Shown here in pieces: positions 1-6,860 of a DNA stretch of 64,000 nt (the stretch's first letter is position 1; each line of letters starts with the position of its first letter). The stretch spans positions 58,654 through 122,653 of the forward strand of contig DATLYW010000028.1 of assembly GCA_035574315.1 (NCBI GenBank). Reading direction: 5' to 3'. Position numbers and translations under genes: made by a program. This stretch comes from Candidatus Zixiibacteriota bacterium. GTDB lineage: Bacteria; Desulfobacterota; Binatia; UBA9968. The notes below the pieces were generated by a model, which was not told where the DNA came from, searched no databases, and saw only the letters and a program-made list of their open reading frames with translations.

Positions 1-1050
1 CGGAAGCAGAGCGAACACCTCGAGCGCCGCCCAGAGGAGGCGCGGGGCCTCCGGATAGATCCAGCGGCTGAGGAAGAACGAGAGCAGGAACGCGACTGCG
101 ACCGGAGTCTTCAGGACCTGCCCGGCGCGTTCCGCTTCCCCCCCGGGGGCGAGCGCCGGCGAGAGGCGGCGGCGGACCCAGGCGAGAACGATCCAGAAGA
201 GCAAAAAGACGAGGACATGCCGGAAGAACTCCGCCCGTTGCCGTTCCGCATAGAGCCGGACGGCGGTCCATTGCGCTGCGAACGACGACCGGCTCTCCTC
301 CTGGAAGTCCTGTCCCGAGCGGGCAAACGCGTCCCGGCTCCAGATCGCGGCTCCGTCCCTGACCAGCAGGTGATCGAGGATCCGCCGGTGGGCCCGGTCC
401 ACGAGCGCCAGCGCCTCGCCGACGCGCGCGTCCTGCGACGCGATCCGACTTTGCACCGCCAGCGCCCGCGCCTGCTCCTTGACGATGGCTGCGCGGGCCT
501 CCCGGATTTCGCCCAGCGTCGTCTCGATGCGCTGGACGATCTCCGGCGGGCCGTTACCCTGCCTCGCGGCGGCGAGGGTCAGCTCCCAGACCTGACCGAG
601 CGCCTGCAGCTCCCCCAGTTCCCGCTCGAGCGCCTCCGCCCGGTCCGCCAGCTTCCGGGTCCACGCGGAAAGATTGCCGCGAACCCGGCGCCAGCTCGCG
701 TCCAAACTCCGCAGCGTCTCGAGCGAGGGACGGTGGGCCGCGACCTTCCGCGTCTCGCGCAGCCGAGCGTCGATCTCGCGGACGAGCGAGGGCAGCTGCT
801 CCTCCGCCGCGTCGTCGGCCGCGTCGGAAAGCAGCTCCGCCTGCCCGTCGCGCAGGCGCGCCGCGACGAATTCGGCTTCGAGCGCTACCTCGGAAAGCGG
901 GATCGGCTGCTGCGCCGGCCGCGCTTTCGCCGCGGGAGTCGCCGGCGCTTCCGCGAACGCCGCGCCGTAAAGGGCGCAGCACAACAGTGCTGCGAGCAAC
1001 GCAATCGCCGGGCGCGGCGCCTGTGGTGCGCAAATCTCGTGTGCGGTCAT
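1..1050 (-). CDS. Mechanosensitive ion channel family protein, N-terminal part (runs off left edge)
   Basis: An open frame of 350 codons runs from an ATG at 1050 to base 1 without a stop, so the C-terminal channel domain lies outside the window. The N-terminus has a signal peptide (hydrophobic stretch at about residues 14-32, then AFAEA). A long, charged, helix-rich periplasmic region follows (about 50-270), then two predicted membrane helices at about 275-292 and 313-330. This layout matches large MscS/MscK-type channels with a DUF3772-like sensor domain, which release solutes on hypo-osmotic shock. The MscS pore itself is not visible, so the family call rests on architecture. It is divergent from the MlaC-like gene at 1209. 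Confidence 0.6.
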   Translation of the reverse strand, partial: MTAHEICAPQAPRPAIALLAALLCCALYGAAFAEAPATPAAKARPAQQPIPLSEVALEAEFVAARLRDGQAELLSDAADDAAEEQLPSLVREIDARLRETRKVAAHRPSLETLRSLDASWRRVRGNLSAWTRKLADRAEALERELGELQALGQVWELTLAAARQGNGPPEIVQRIETTLGEIREARAAIVKEQARALAVQSRIASQDARVGEALALVDRAHRRILDHLLVRDGAAIWSRDAFARSGQDFQEESRSSFAAQWTAVRLYAERQRAEFFRHVLVFLLFWIVLAWVRRRLSPALAPGGEAERAGQVLKTPVAVAFLLSFFLSRWIYPEAPRLLWAALEVFALLP

Positions 1051-1208
1051 GCTCGTCCAGTGTAATCCGCGCGGGCGCGGGGGCCAGCCCCGATCGGGTC
1101 GGGGCCCATTCTAGCATCGCCTCCGGCGGCGTTAAAGTTCGCGCGCGAAAAGCGATCCCCGTTGCGTCGCTTCGCGTTTCGTATAAGCTAGGAAGCTGCG
1201 AGGTGACC

Positions 1209-1808
1209 ATGAAAGGGACGTTCCCGGGGATTCGGGCCGCGCTTGTGGCGGCAGCACTGCTTGCCGGCGGCTTGCCGGCGGCAGCCGGCGAGCCGACCGA
1301 GGAGATCCGCGCGGCGATCAGCCAGGGTGTTGAGGTCCTGAAGAACGCCAAGCTCGGGGATGCGCAGTCGCGCGCGGCCGCCCTCGACCGCCTGCGCAGG
1401 ATCGTCTACCCGCTCTTCGATTTTCCGGAGATGGCCAGGCGCTCGCTGGGGACGCACTGGCGCCGGCTGGAGCCGCAGCAGCAAAAACGGTTCGTCACGG
1501 TCTTCACCGCGCTCCTGGAAGCGACCTACGCCGACAAGATCGATCTCTATGAAGGCCAGAAGGTGCTCTACGTCGGCGAGTCCATCGACCAGAACTACGC
1601 TCGCGTTCAGACCCGGGTCGTCGGCAAGGACGAACAGTCCTATTCGGTCGAGTATCGTCTGCACCGCCTCGACGGCCGCTGGCGAATCTACGATGTCGTC
1701 GCGGAGAATATCAGCCTGGTCAACAATTACCGCTCGCAGTTTCAGCGCGTGCTCGCCAGGTCGTCGTTCGACGAGCTGATCAAGCGGATGGAGCAGAAGT
1801 CGGGCTGA
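1209..1808 (+). CDS. mlaC: MlaC/Ttg2D-family phospholipid-binding protein
   Basis: This 199-residue protein has a signal peptide (MKGTFPGIR followed by an Ala/Leu-rich core, cleaved near AAAGEP). It then has the typical MlaC body: an YPLFDFPEMARRSLG-like segment near residue 75, a central LLEATYADKIDLYEGQKV segment, and VEYRL...GRWRIYDVVAENISLVNNYRSQF near the C-terminus. MlaC proteins carry phospholipid across the periplasm between outer-membrane and inner-membrane Mla complexes. The ATG at 1209 was chosen over the longer upstream frame because it begins the signal peptide and has GAGGTG just upstream. No mlaA, B, D, E or F genes are present here, so it is an orphan in this window. Confidence 0.85.
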   Translation: MKGTFPGIRAALVAAALLAGGLPAAAGEPTEEIRAAISQGVEVLKNAKLGDAQSRAAALDRLRRIVYPLFDFPEMARRSLGTHWRRLEPQQQKRFVTVFTALLEATYADKIDLYEGQKVLYVGESIDQNYARVQTRVVGKDEQSYSVEYRLHRLDGRWRIYDVVAENISLVNNYRSQFQRVLARSSFDELIKRMEQKSG

Positions 1809-1858
1809 GACCGTTCGGGTCCGGCGGCCGCCGTCCGGAGCACGGCGAGCGATCCGTC

Positions 1859-2635
1859 ATGAAGATCGCCACCTGGAACGTCAACGGCATTCGCGCGCGC
1901 GAAGCCCAATTTCTCGAATGGCTCGAGCGGGAACTCCCCGACGTCGTCTGCCTCCAGGAAATCAAGTCTCCGCCGTCCAAGATCCCGCCCGCCCTTTGCG
2001 AGCTCCGGGGCTATCACTGCTACTGGCACGGTGAGCGCGCCTACTCGGGGGTGGGCTTGCACATCCGGCGCGAGGCGTTCGCCGCGGAGCCGCGCTTTTT
2101 CCACCCTCCTTTCGACTGCGAAACCCGCATCGTGGCGGCCGAGATCGGCGCGCTCACGGTGGCGTCGGTCTACGTTCCGAACGGCGGCAAGGATTTCCCG
2201 GCCAAGATGCGCTTCCTCGAGGAACTGGAACGTTACGCGGCTGCGGTCTGCGGTCGCGGCGCCGACCTGATCATTTGCGGCGACATAAACATCACCCGCA
2301 CGGACAGGGACGTCCACCCCAAGGAACGAAACCCCATGCTCTACGGGCAGCGGCCGGACGAAAGGGAGATGTTCGAGCGCATCCTGGCGTGCGGTCTGGT
2401 CGACGTCGGCCGCGCCCTCGATCCCGAGAACGAAAACCTTTTCACCTGGTGGCCGCCGTGGCGCCGGCTGCGTGAGCGCAACATCGGCTGGCGGCTCGAC
2501 TACATCCTGGCGAGCCCGAGGCTCGCCGCCAGGGCGAAAACCTGCGTGGTCCAGCGTGAGTTCGGGACGAGCGATCACGCGCCGGTCGTCGCCGTCTTCG
2601 ATCTGGAGGCCGCTTCAGCGGCGGCCGCACCGTGA
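1859..2635 (+). CDS. xth: Exodeoxyribonuclease III (AP endonuclease)
   Basis: This 258-residue protein has the full exonuclease III fold of the endonuclease/exonuclease/phosphatase superfamily. It starts MKIATWNVNGIRAR (Asn7), has the metal-binding Glu34 in CLQEIK, a CGDINI motif with catalytic Asp and Asn near residue 140, and the C-terminal GTSDHAPV motif with the catalytic Asp-His pair. It would cut DNA at abasic sites and remove 3'-blocking groups during base-excision repair. Its TGA overlaps the GTG start of the LigD-phosphoesterase gene (GTGA), so the two repair genes are probably translated together. Length is normal for the family. Confidence 0.95.
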   Translation: MKIATWNVNGIRAREAQFLEWLERELPDVVCLQEIKSPPSKIPPALCELRGYHCYWHGERAYSGVGLHIRREAFAAEPRFFHPPFDCETRIVAAEIGALTVASVYVPNGGKDFPAKMRFLEELERYAAAVCGRGADLIICGDINITRTDRDVHPKERNPMLYGQRPDEREMFERILACGLVDVGRALDPENENLFTWWPPWRRLRERNIGWRLDYILASPRLAARAKTCVVQREFGTSDHAPVVAVFDLEAASAAAAP

Positions 2636-3324
2636 AAGCGGGCTCGCGTCGGTCGCCCGGCGGCCCGGAGCGGCTTTCGGAGTACCGCAGCAGGCGGCGC
2701 TTCGACGTCACGCCCGAGCCGGAGGGCGGGAGCCGGCGGTCCTCCGGACGGCGTGAGTTCGTGGTGCAAAAGCACTGCGCCGGTCATCTCCACTACGATT
2801 TTCGTCTCGAGCACGACGGAGTCATGCTGTCCTGGGCGGTACCCAAGGGGCCGGCGCTCGATCCGGCGGTCAAACGCCTTGCGATGCAGACCGAGGATCA
2901 CCCGATCGAATACAACCGCTTCGAAGGCGTCATTCCCGAGGGCGAATACGGCGCCGGCACGGTGATGGTGTGGGACCGGGGCGTATGGGAGCCTGAAACC
3001 GCGGACGTGGACGCCGCGCTGGAGAAGGGAGAAATCAAGTTCACGCTTTACGGCGAGAAGCTGAAGGGCTCCTGGGCCATGGTGCGGATGCGCGACCGCC
3101 AGTGGCTCCTGATCAAGCACCGGGACGAGCAGGCCTCGACGACCGATATCACCGCAACCGAGCCCCGTTCCGTGCTTTCCGGTAGAACGCTGGCCGAGAT
3201 CGCGGAGGCGGAGGGAGCGTCCCCGCGCCAGATCGCCCGAGCCCGCGCCGCCGACGCGCAACACGCCGCTCTCCGCTCCGGCGCAACCCGCGGCGGAGCG
3301 CCCGGAGCCCGGCGACGCCGCTGA
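2632..3324 (+). CDS. Stand-alone DNA ligase D 3'-phosphoesterase domain protein
   Basis: This 230-residue protein corresponds to the PE domain of LigD alone. FVVQKHCAGHLHYDFRLE (about residues 42-59) contains the conserved His-x-His and Asp-Arg residues. LSWAVPKGP, DHPIEYNRFEGVIPEGEYGAGTV and the late WLLIKHRDE motif are also present. PE domains trim 3'-phosphates and ribonucleotides at DNA breaks. No ligase or polymerase domain and no Ku gene is found nearby. The GTG start overlaps the stop of xth by four bases, placing it in a two-gene repair operon. The last ~50 residues are low-complexity, rich in Ala, Arg and Gly. Confidence 0.88.
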   Translation: MKAGSRRSPGGPERLSEYRSRRRFDVTPEPEGGSRRSSGRREFVVQKHCAGHLHYDFRLEHDGVMLSWAVPKGPALDPAVKRLAMQTEDHPIEYNRFEGVIPEGEYGAGTVMVWDRGVWEPETADVDAALEKGEIKFTLYGEKLKGSWAMVRMRDRQWLLIKHRDEQASTTDITATEPRSVLSGRTLAEIAEAEGASPRQIARARAADAQHAALRSGATRGGAPGARRRR

Positions 3325-3359
3325 CATCCCCTTCGCAGGCGGCGGGGTGAATTCCGACG

Positions 3360-3392
3360 AACGCGGCCGGCGTTCGAAGCCTCGGCCGCGTT
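3360..3392. terminator. Possible shared hairpin terminator between convergent genes
   Basis: A perfect 10-bp inverted repeat (AACGCGGCCG at 3360-3369 and its complement at 3383-3392) with a 13-nt loop lies between the convergent LigD-PE and flavoprotein genes. There is no T-run on either side, so intrinsic termination is only suggested by position. Confidence 0.3.
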
Positions 3393-3420
3393 GGAGAAGG
3401 GCCCGGCGAAGGAGACTCGA

Positions 3421-4767
3421 TCAGTTCGCGACGGCTTTGGGCGCGGAGATGATCGCCAGCATCTCCTCGTCCGTTGCGAACTTGTATTCCCAGGTGTTGC
3501 GCTTGCGGGCTTCGGCTCGTTCCGCCGCTTCCAGGATTTCGATGTCTTCTTTCGTCACGAACGGGACCTTGTTTTCCTCGAGCTTGTCGAGCACCGCTTC
3601 GATCTTCTGCTCGACCAGCTCCGGCGGATAGCCTTCTTTCCCGGCGAGATACTGGTTGACGACCTTCATGCCGCGCTCGGCGTCCTGCTTGGCCACGCCG
3701 ACGAGCCCGACGCTCGCGTTGCGCGACCAGCCGATCACGAAAATTCCCTCGAGCACCTGCTTCGTCTGAGGGTCGTAGGGCTGGTACGGCGCGGCATTCG
3801 GATCGCTCGACGACTGCGCGGGGCTGGTGATGAAGGCGCCGCGCGCGAAGGGAAGCCCGAGTGAGGCGTCGACCTGGTCGCCGATCGCGTAGATCACGGA
3901 ATCCAGGTCGAGCCGGCTGCACCGCCCCGTTCCTTTCGCCACCGTCCGGCCGTTTTCCACCGCCAGAATGTTATGCTCCACCTCGAGCCCGGCGACCCTG
4001 CCCTCCGGCGTGGGGAGCACCCGCACCGGCGAGCAGAGGTAGCGAAAGCGCAATTTCTGGCCCGGCGGGGGCGTGCTGTCCTTGACGAAGGCACGGATGA
4101 TTTCATCGACGTTCTGCCCGACCTTTTCGAGATCCGGGCGGATCCGCTCGATCTCGCCGCGCAGATCGGCGTTGTCCAGATATTTCTCGATCACCTCGAA
4201 CTCGCTATCGTCGTAGGCCTTTTCCTTCGGGCCGCGCCGGGCGACCACCGTCACCTCGGCGACCCGCTGATAGTTGAGCAGCCAGTTGGCGACGTCCACC
4301 ATCACGTTTCCCATCCCGATGATGGCGACGCGCGACCCGAGCTCGTACCGTCGCTGGCTGAACGGCGGGAGCTTGTTGTAGTGATAGACGACGTCCTTGG
4401 CGTGATAGACGCCGGCGAGATCCTCGCCCGGAAGGCCGAGCTTCTTGGTGCCCTGGGCCCCTGCCGCCACGACGATCGCGCTGAAGCCGGTGTCGCGAAG
4501 GTCCTGCAAAGTGAGCGCCTGATCCTCGCCCACGGTCACATGGCCAAGATAGAAAACTCTCGGGTCCGCCAGGATCCTCTTGAACTGCTTGCGCAGCCCT
4601 TCCTTCATTTTCTGCTTGTCGAAGAAGATACCGTACTCGGCCAGGCCGCCCGGCTTGATGTCCCGATTGATCAGCAGAACGCGATGGCCGGCCTCGACCA
4701 GCTTCCGCGTGCCGTAGATCCCGGCCGGACCGGCGCCGATGACCGCGACGAGATGCTGCTTGCTCAT
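3421..4767 (-). CDS. Ferredoxin-NADP+ reductase-like FAD/NAD(P) oxidoreductase (FprA/GltD type)
   Basis: This 448-residue flavoprotein has an N-terminal FAD-binding GAGPAGIYG motif (residues 11-19), the PGGLAEYGI segment typical of adrenodoxin-reductase/GltD-type enzymes, and an internal nucleotide-binding GMGNVMVDVANWLL motif (about 150-165). VVARRGPKEKAYDD and SVIYAIGDQVD follow, the latter being the second FAD contact. These enzymes pass electrons between NAD(P)H and ferredoxin or another iron-sulfur partner. The C-terminal ~100 residues are longer than in basic FprA proteins and include an ELVEQKIEAVLDKLEENKVPFVTKEDI segment of unknown role. It is followed upstream on the same strand by a small conserved gene and may be co-transcribed with it. 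Confidence 0.85.
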   Translation of the reverse strand: MSKQHLVAVIGAGPAGIYGTRKLVEAGHRVLLINRDIKPGGLAEYGIFFDKQKMKEGLRKQFKRILADPRVFYLGHVTVGEDQALTLQDLRDTGFSAIVVAAGAQGTKKLGLPGEDLAGVYHAKDVVYHYNKLPPFSQRRYELGSRVAIIGMGNVMVDVANWLLNYQRVAEVTVVARRGPKEKAYDDSEFEVIEKYLDNADLRGEIERIRPDLEKVGQNVDEIIRAFVKDSTPPPGQKLRFRYLCSPVRVLPTPEGRVAGLEVEHNILAVENGRTVAKGTGRCSRLDLDSVIYAIGDQVDASLGLPFARGAFITSPAQSSSDPNAAPYQPYDPQTKQVLEGIFVIGWSRNASVGLVGVAKQDAERGMKVVNQYLAGKEGYPPELVEQKIEAVLDKLEENKVPFVTKEDIEILEAAERAEARKRNTWEYKFATDEEMLAIISAPKAVAN

Positions 4768-4847
4768 CGATTCACTTCCTGTTCCTGCCTGCGATGGACG
4801 CTGAAACGGCCGGCCGGGCCGAAGCGAGACCGGGGGCGTGTCGCGGC

Positions 4848-5117
4848 TTACTGGAGTTCCCTTTTGCCCTCGAACTCGAGCTCGGTGCCGCGCGAGTCCT
4901 TGTGGGTAAACGAGACCAGCTCCCAGCTGCCGTCGCCCAGAGGTCCCTTGAGAATGTAGGAGTTGTCGTCGTCCCCCAGCACCCGGAAATAACAGGAGTG
5001 CTCTCCGAACCAGCGATCCACGACCGCCGCGACCTGGACCGCCCGGCTGCCGAGCAAAAAACGAGACGGGCTTTCGTGTCCCTTGGCGTCGGAAAAGGAT
5101 TCGACCTTGATCTTCAC
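4848..5117 (-). CDS. Small conserved hypothetical protein
   Basis: This is an 89-residue soluble protein starting at GTG 5117, with GGGAG just upstream. A longer reading frame extends to 5255, but that extension has no protein-like character and overlaps the presumed promoter region shared with the divergent aldolase gene. The sequence shows PSRFLLGSRAVQVAAVVDRW followed by a YFRVLGDDDNSYILKG beta-rich segment, a pattern I associate with short single-domain bacterial proteins of unknown function. It has no cysteine cluster, signal peptide or membrane helix. It lies 80 bp upstream of the flavoprotein on the same strand. No function can be assigned. Confidence 0.6.
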   Translation of the reverse strand: MKIKVESFSDAKGHESPSRFLLGSRAVQVAAVVDRWFGEHSCYFRVLGDDDNSYILKGPLGDGSWELVSFTHKDSRGTELEFEGKRELQ

Positions 5118-5332
5118 ACGGCTCCCTTTTCTCCCGAGAGGCGAAACGTTACTATAGCCCAAATCCCGCCAAATAACAAAGGAGCGTGATCCCCAGCGGG
5201 TCTCCTCGTTCCCGGACACCTTCAACGTCCATGTCGACACACCCGGAAACCCCACCTGCTGCGGCGGCGCAGCTTATTGAAAGGGATTCATTGACAGGTA
5301 GGCACTACACTGACTTGACAGGAGGACCCTTT

Positions 5333-6019
5333 ATGGAAACGGAGATTCGCCGGCTCAAGGACGACATCGTCTGTGCCTGTCGGATTCTCGACCGGGAGCG
5401 GCTCATCCAGGGCTTCGGTCACGTAAGCTGCAGGATTCCGGGGACCGACCGGTTCCTGCTCACTCCGAGGGTGAGCCTGGCGCTCGTCGGAGCGGAGGAC
5501 CTTCTCACGATCGACCTGACGGGAAAAGTGGTCGAGGGGCGCCACGCGCCCCCCTTCGAGGCGCCCCTCCATCTAGCGATCTTCCAGACGATGCCGCGTG
5601 TCGGGGCCATCGCGCGCGTTCACGCCCGCGTGGCCAACATGTTCTCGGTGACGGACCGGCCGCTAGTGCCCGTCCACAACCATGGAAGCTTTTTCTCTGG
5701 CGGAGTGCCGGTCTTTCCCAAGCCGGATTTGATCTCGACGCCGCAGCTCGGGCGCGAGGTCGCGGAAGCTCTGGGCGACCGCCCTGCCGTGCTGCTGCGC
5801 GGCAACGGTCAGGTAACCGTCGGGGCGACCGTTCCCGAAGCGGTCATGATGGCGATCTATCTCGAAGAAGCGGCGGAAATTCTCTTCGGCGCCCTGCAGA
5901 TCGGCGCTCCGGCGCGGCTCACCGGAGACGAGGCCGCGGCACGCCGGGTCGAGGCCCTGCCGCCCGTCGACCTCGAGCGCGCGTGGAACTACTTCAAGCA
6001 CCGCTCGGGCTGCTCCTGA
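5333..6019 (+). CDS. Class II aldolase/adducin family protein with an altered metal site
   Basis: This 228-residue protein starts at an ATG seven bases after a perfect AGGAGG (5320-5325). It has the class II aldolase fold: GFGHVSCRIPG, a VHARVANMFS segment and VHNHGSFF. Members are zinc-dependent aldolases, epimerases or decarboxylases acting on small sugar phosphates or hydroxy acids. The third zinc ligand normally sits in an HG motif of the form RGHGxVxVG, but here the sequence reads LLRGNGQVTVG, with Asn in place of His. Metal binding may therefore be altered, and the substrate cannot be predicted. It is transcribed alone, convergent with the bc-complex operon. Confidence 0.8.
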   Translation: METEIRRLKDDIVCACRILDRERLIQGFGHVSCRIPGTDRFLLTPRVSLALVGAEDLLTIDLTGKVVEGRHAPPFEAPLHLAIFQTMPRVGAIARVHARVANMFSVTDRPLVPVHNHGSFFSGGVPVFPKPDLISTPQLGREVAEALGDRPAVLLRGNGQVTVGATVPEAVMMAIYLEEAAEILFGALQIGAPARLTGDEAAARRVEALPPVDLERAWNYFKHRSGCS

Positions 6020-6023
6020 GCCC

Positions 6024-6054
6024 AAAAAAGCACGGCGCCGAAACGGCGCCGTGC
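6024..6054 (-). terminator. Intrinsic terminator of the bc-complex operon
   Basis: A perfect 11-bp stem (GCACGGCGCCG, 6030-6040, pairing with 6044-6054) has an AAA loop. On the minus strand it is followed by six T residues (6029-6024). It sits 24 bp after the stop of the cupredoxin gene, the last gene of the operon. It may also hinder read-through from the aldolase gene on the plus strand, although that side lacks a T-run. Confidence 0.85.
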
Positions 6055-6078
6055 AGACTGCGGGCGGCGGCCTGTGGC

Positions 6079-6789
6079 TTACTTGCCGGCCATCTCGAAT
6101 GTCACCTTGGCGTCTTCCTTGGCCTTGACGGTGACCTTCTGGCTGGTCTTGCCGAGCTTTTCGTGCCAGACCTCGACGGTGTAGGTCCCCGGCGGCACGT
6201 CGGTGAGCTTGAACGCGCCGGAATTATCCGTGACCGCCACGTAGGGTGACTCCGTCGCCACCAGCCATCCCTGCATCCAGCCGTGAACGTCGCATTTCAC
6301 CTCGATCACTTCGGGCTTGGCGATCTTGACTTCCATGCTCTTCTTGAACTTGGGTTGCGCGAGGTTGAACGGGCTGTTCACCTTGCTGTACGAGTGGACG
6401 TTGTGAAGGATGCCGTCGGGATTGAGGATCTGGACCGTGGTGCCCGCCGGAAAAGCCAGCACGTGCGGCTGGTATTCGCAGCCCTTCTGGTCGAGCGTGA
6501 CCTTTTGCGTGGTGATCTTTTTTCCCTTCTTTATATCGGTAATCGTCACGACGGCGTTGACCAGATTACCGCCGTTCACCACCAGCGACTGGTCGACCTT
6601 GGGCGTCTTGCCGCAGACTTCCTTATCCTTGCTGACCTCCAGTTTCTTCGGCGCGGGAGCGGTGCCCTTGAACTTCACCGTCCCCGAGATCGTGCCGCCG
6701 TCCTTGACGTCGACGCCCTCGTAAGCTCCCGCTGCCGCCGGTCCGGCGAGCAGCGCCGCGGATAAAACAATCGATCCCAATTTCCTCAT
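6079..6789 (-). CDS. Secreted cupredoxin (plastocyanin-like) with C-terminal carboxypeptidase-regulatory-like domain
   Basis: This 236-residue protein starts at ATG 6789, with AGGAGG seven bases upstream; a longer frame to 6825 lacks this signal. It has a signal peptide (about 1-20). The blue-copper ligand set is visible: His129/His132 in LHNVHS and Cys166-x-x-His169-x-x-Met172 in KCDVHGWM, giving a type 1 copper site. The last ~60 residues (GAFKLTDVPPGTYTVEVWHEKLG) form a beta-sandwich like the carboxypeptidase regulatory domain. As the last gene of the b/Rieske operon it probably accepts electrons from the multiheme cytochrome in the periplasm. That role is inferred from position. Confidence 0.85.
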   Translation of the reverse strand: MRKLGSIVLSAALLAGPAAAGAYEGVDVKDGGTISGTVKFKGTAPAPKKLEVSKDKEVCGKTPKVDQSLVVNGGNLVNAVVTITDIKKGKKITTQKVTLDQKGCEYQPHVLAFPAGTTVQILNPDGILHNVHSYSKVNSPFNLAQPKFKKSMEVKIAKPEVIEVKCDVHGWMQGWLVATESPYVAVTDNSGAFKLTDVPPGTYTVEVWHEKLGKTSQKVTVKAKEDAKVTFEMAGK

Positions 6790-6860
6790 AATAGAAACCT
6801 CCTTCGCTCGTTGACTCATGGACACCCCCTCCTTTTGGACGCTCCCGCCAGGGTGTCTAT

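Noticed and set aside
5291..5322. TTGACAGG occurring twice, as tandem -35 boxes or an operator
   Set aside because: No matching -10 is found at proper spacing, and the second copy overlaps the ribosome-binding site. Evidence is too thin for a call.
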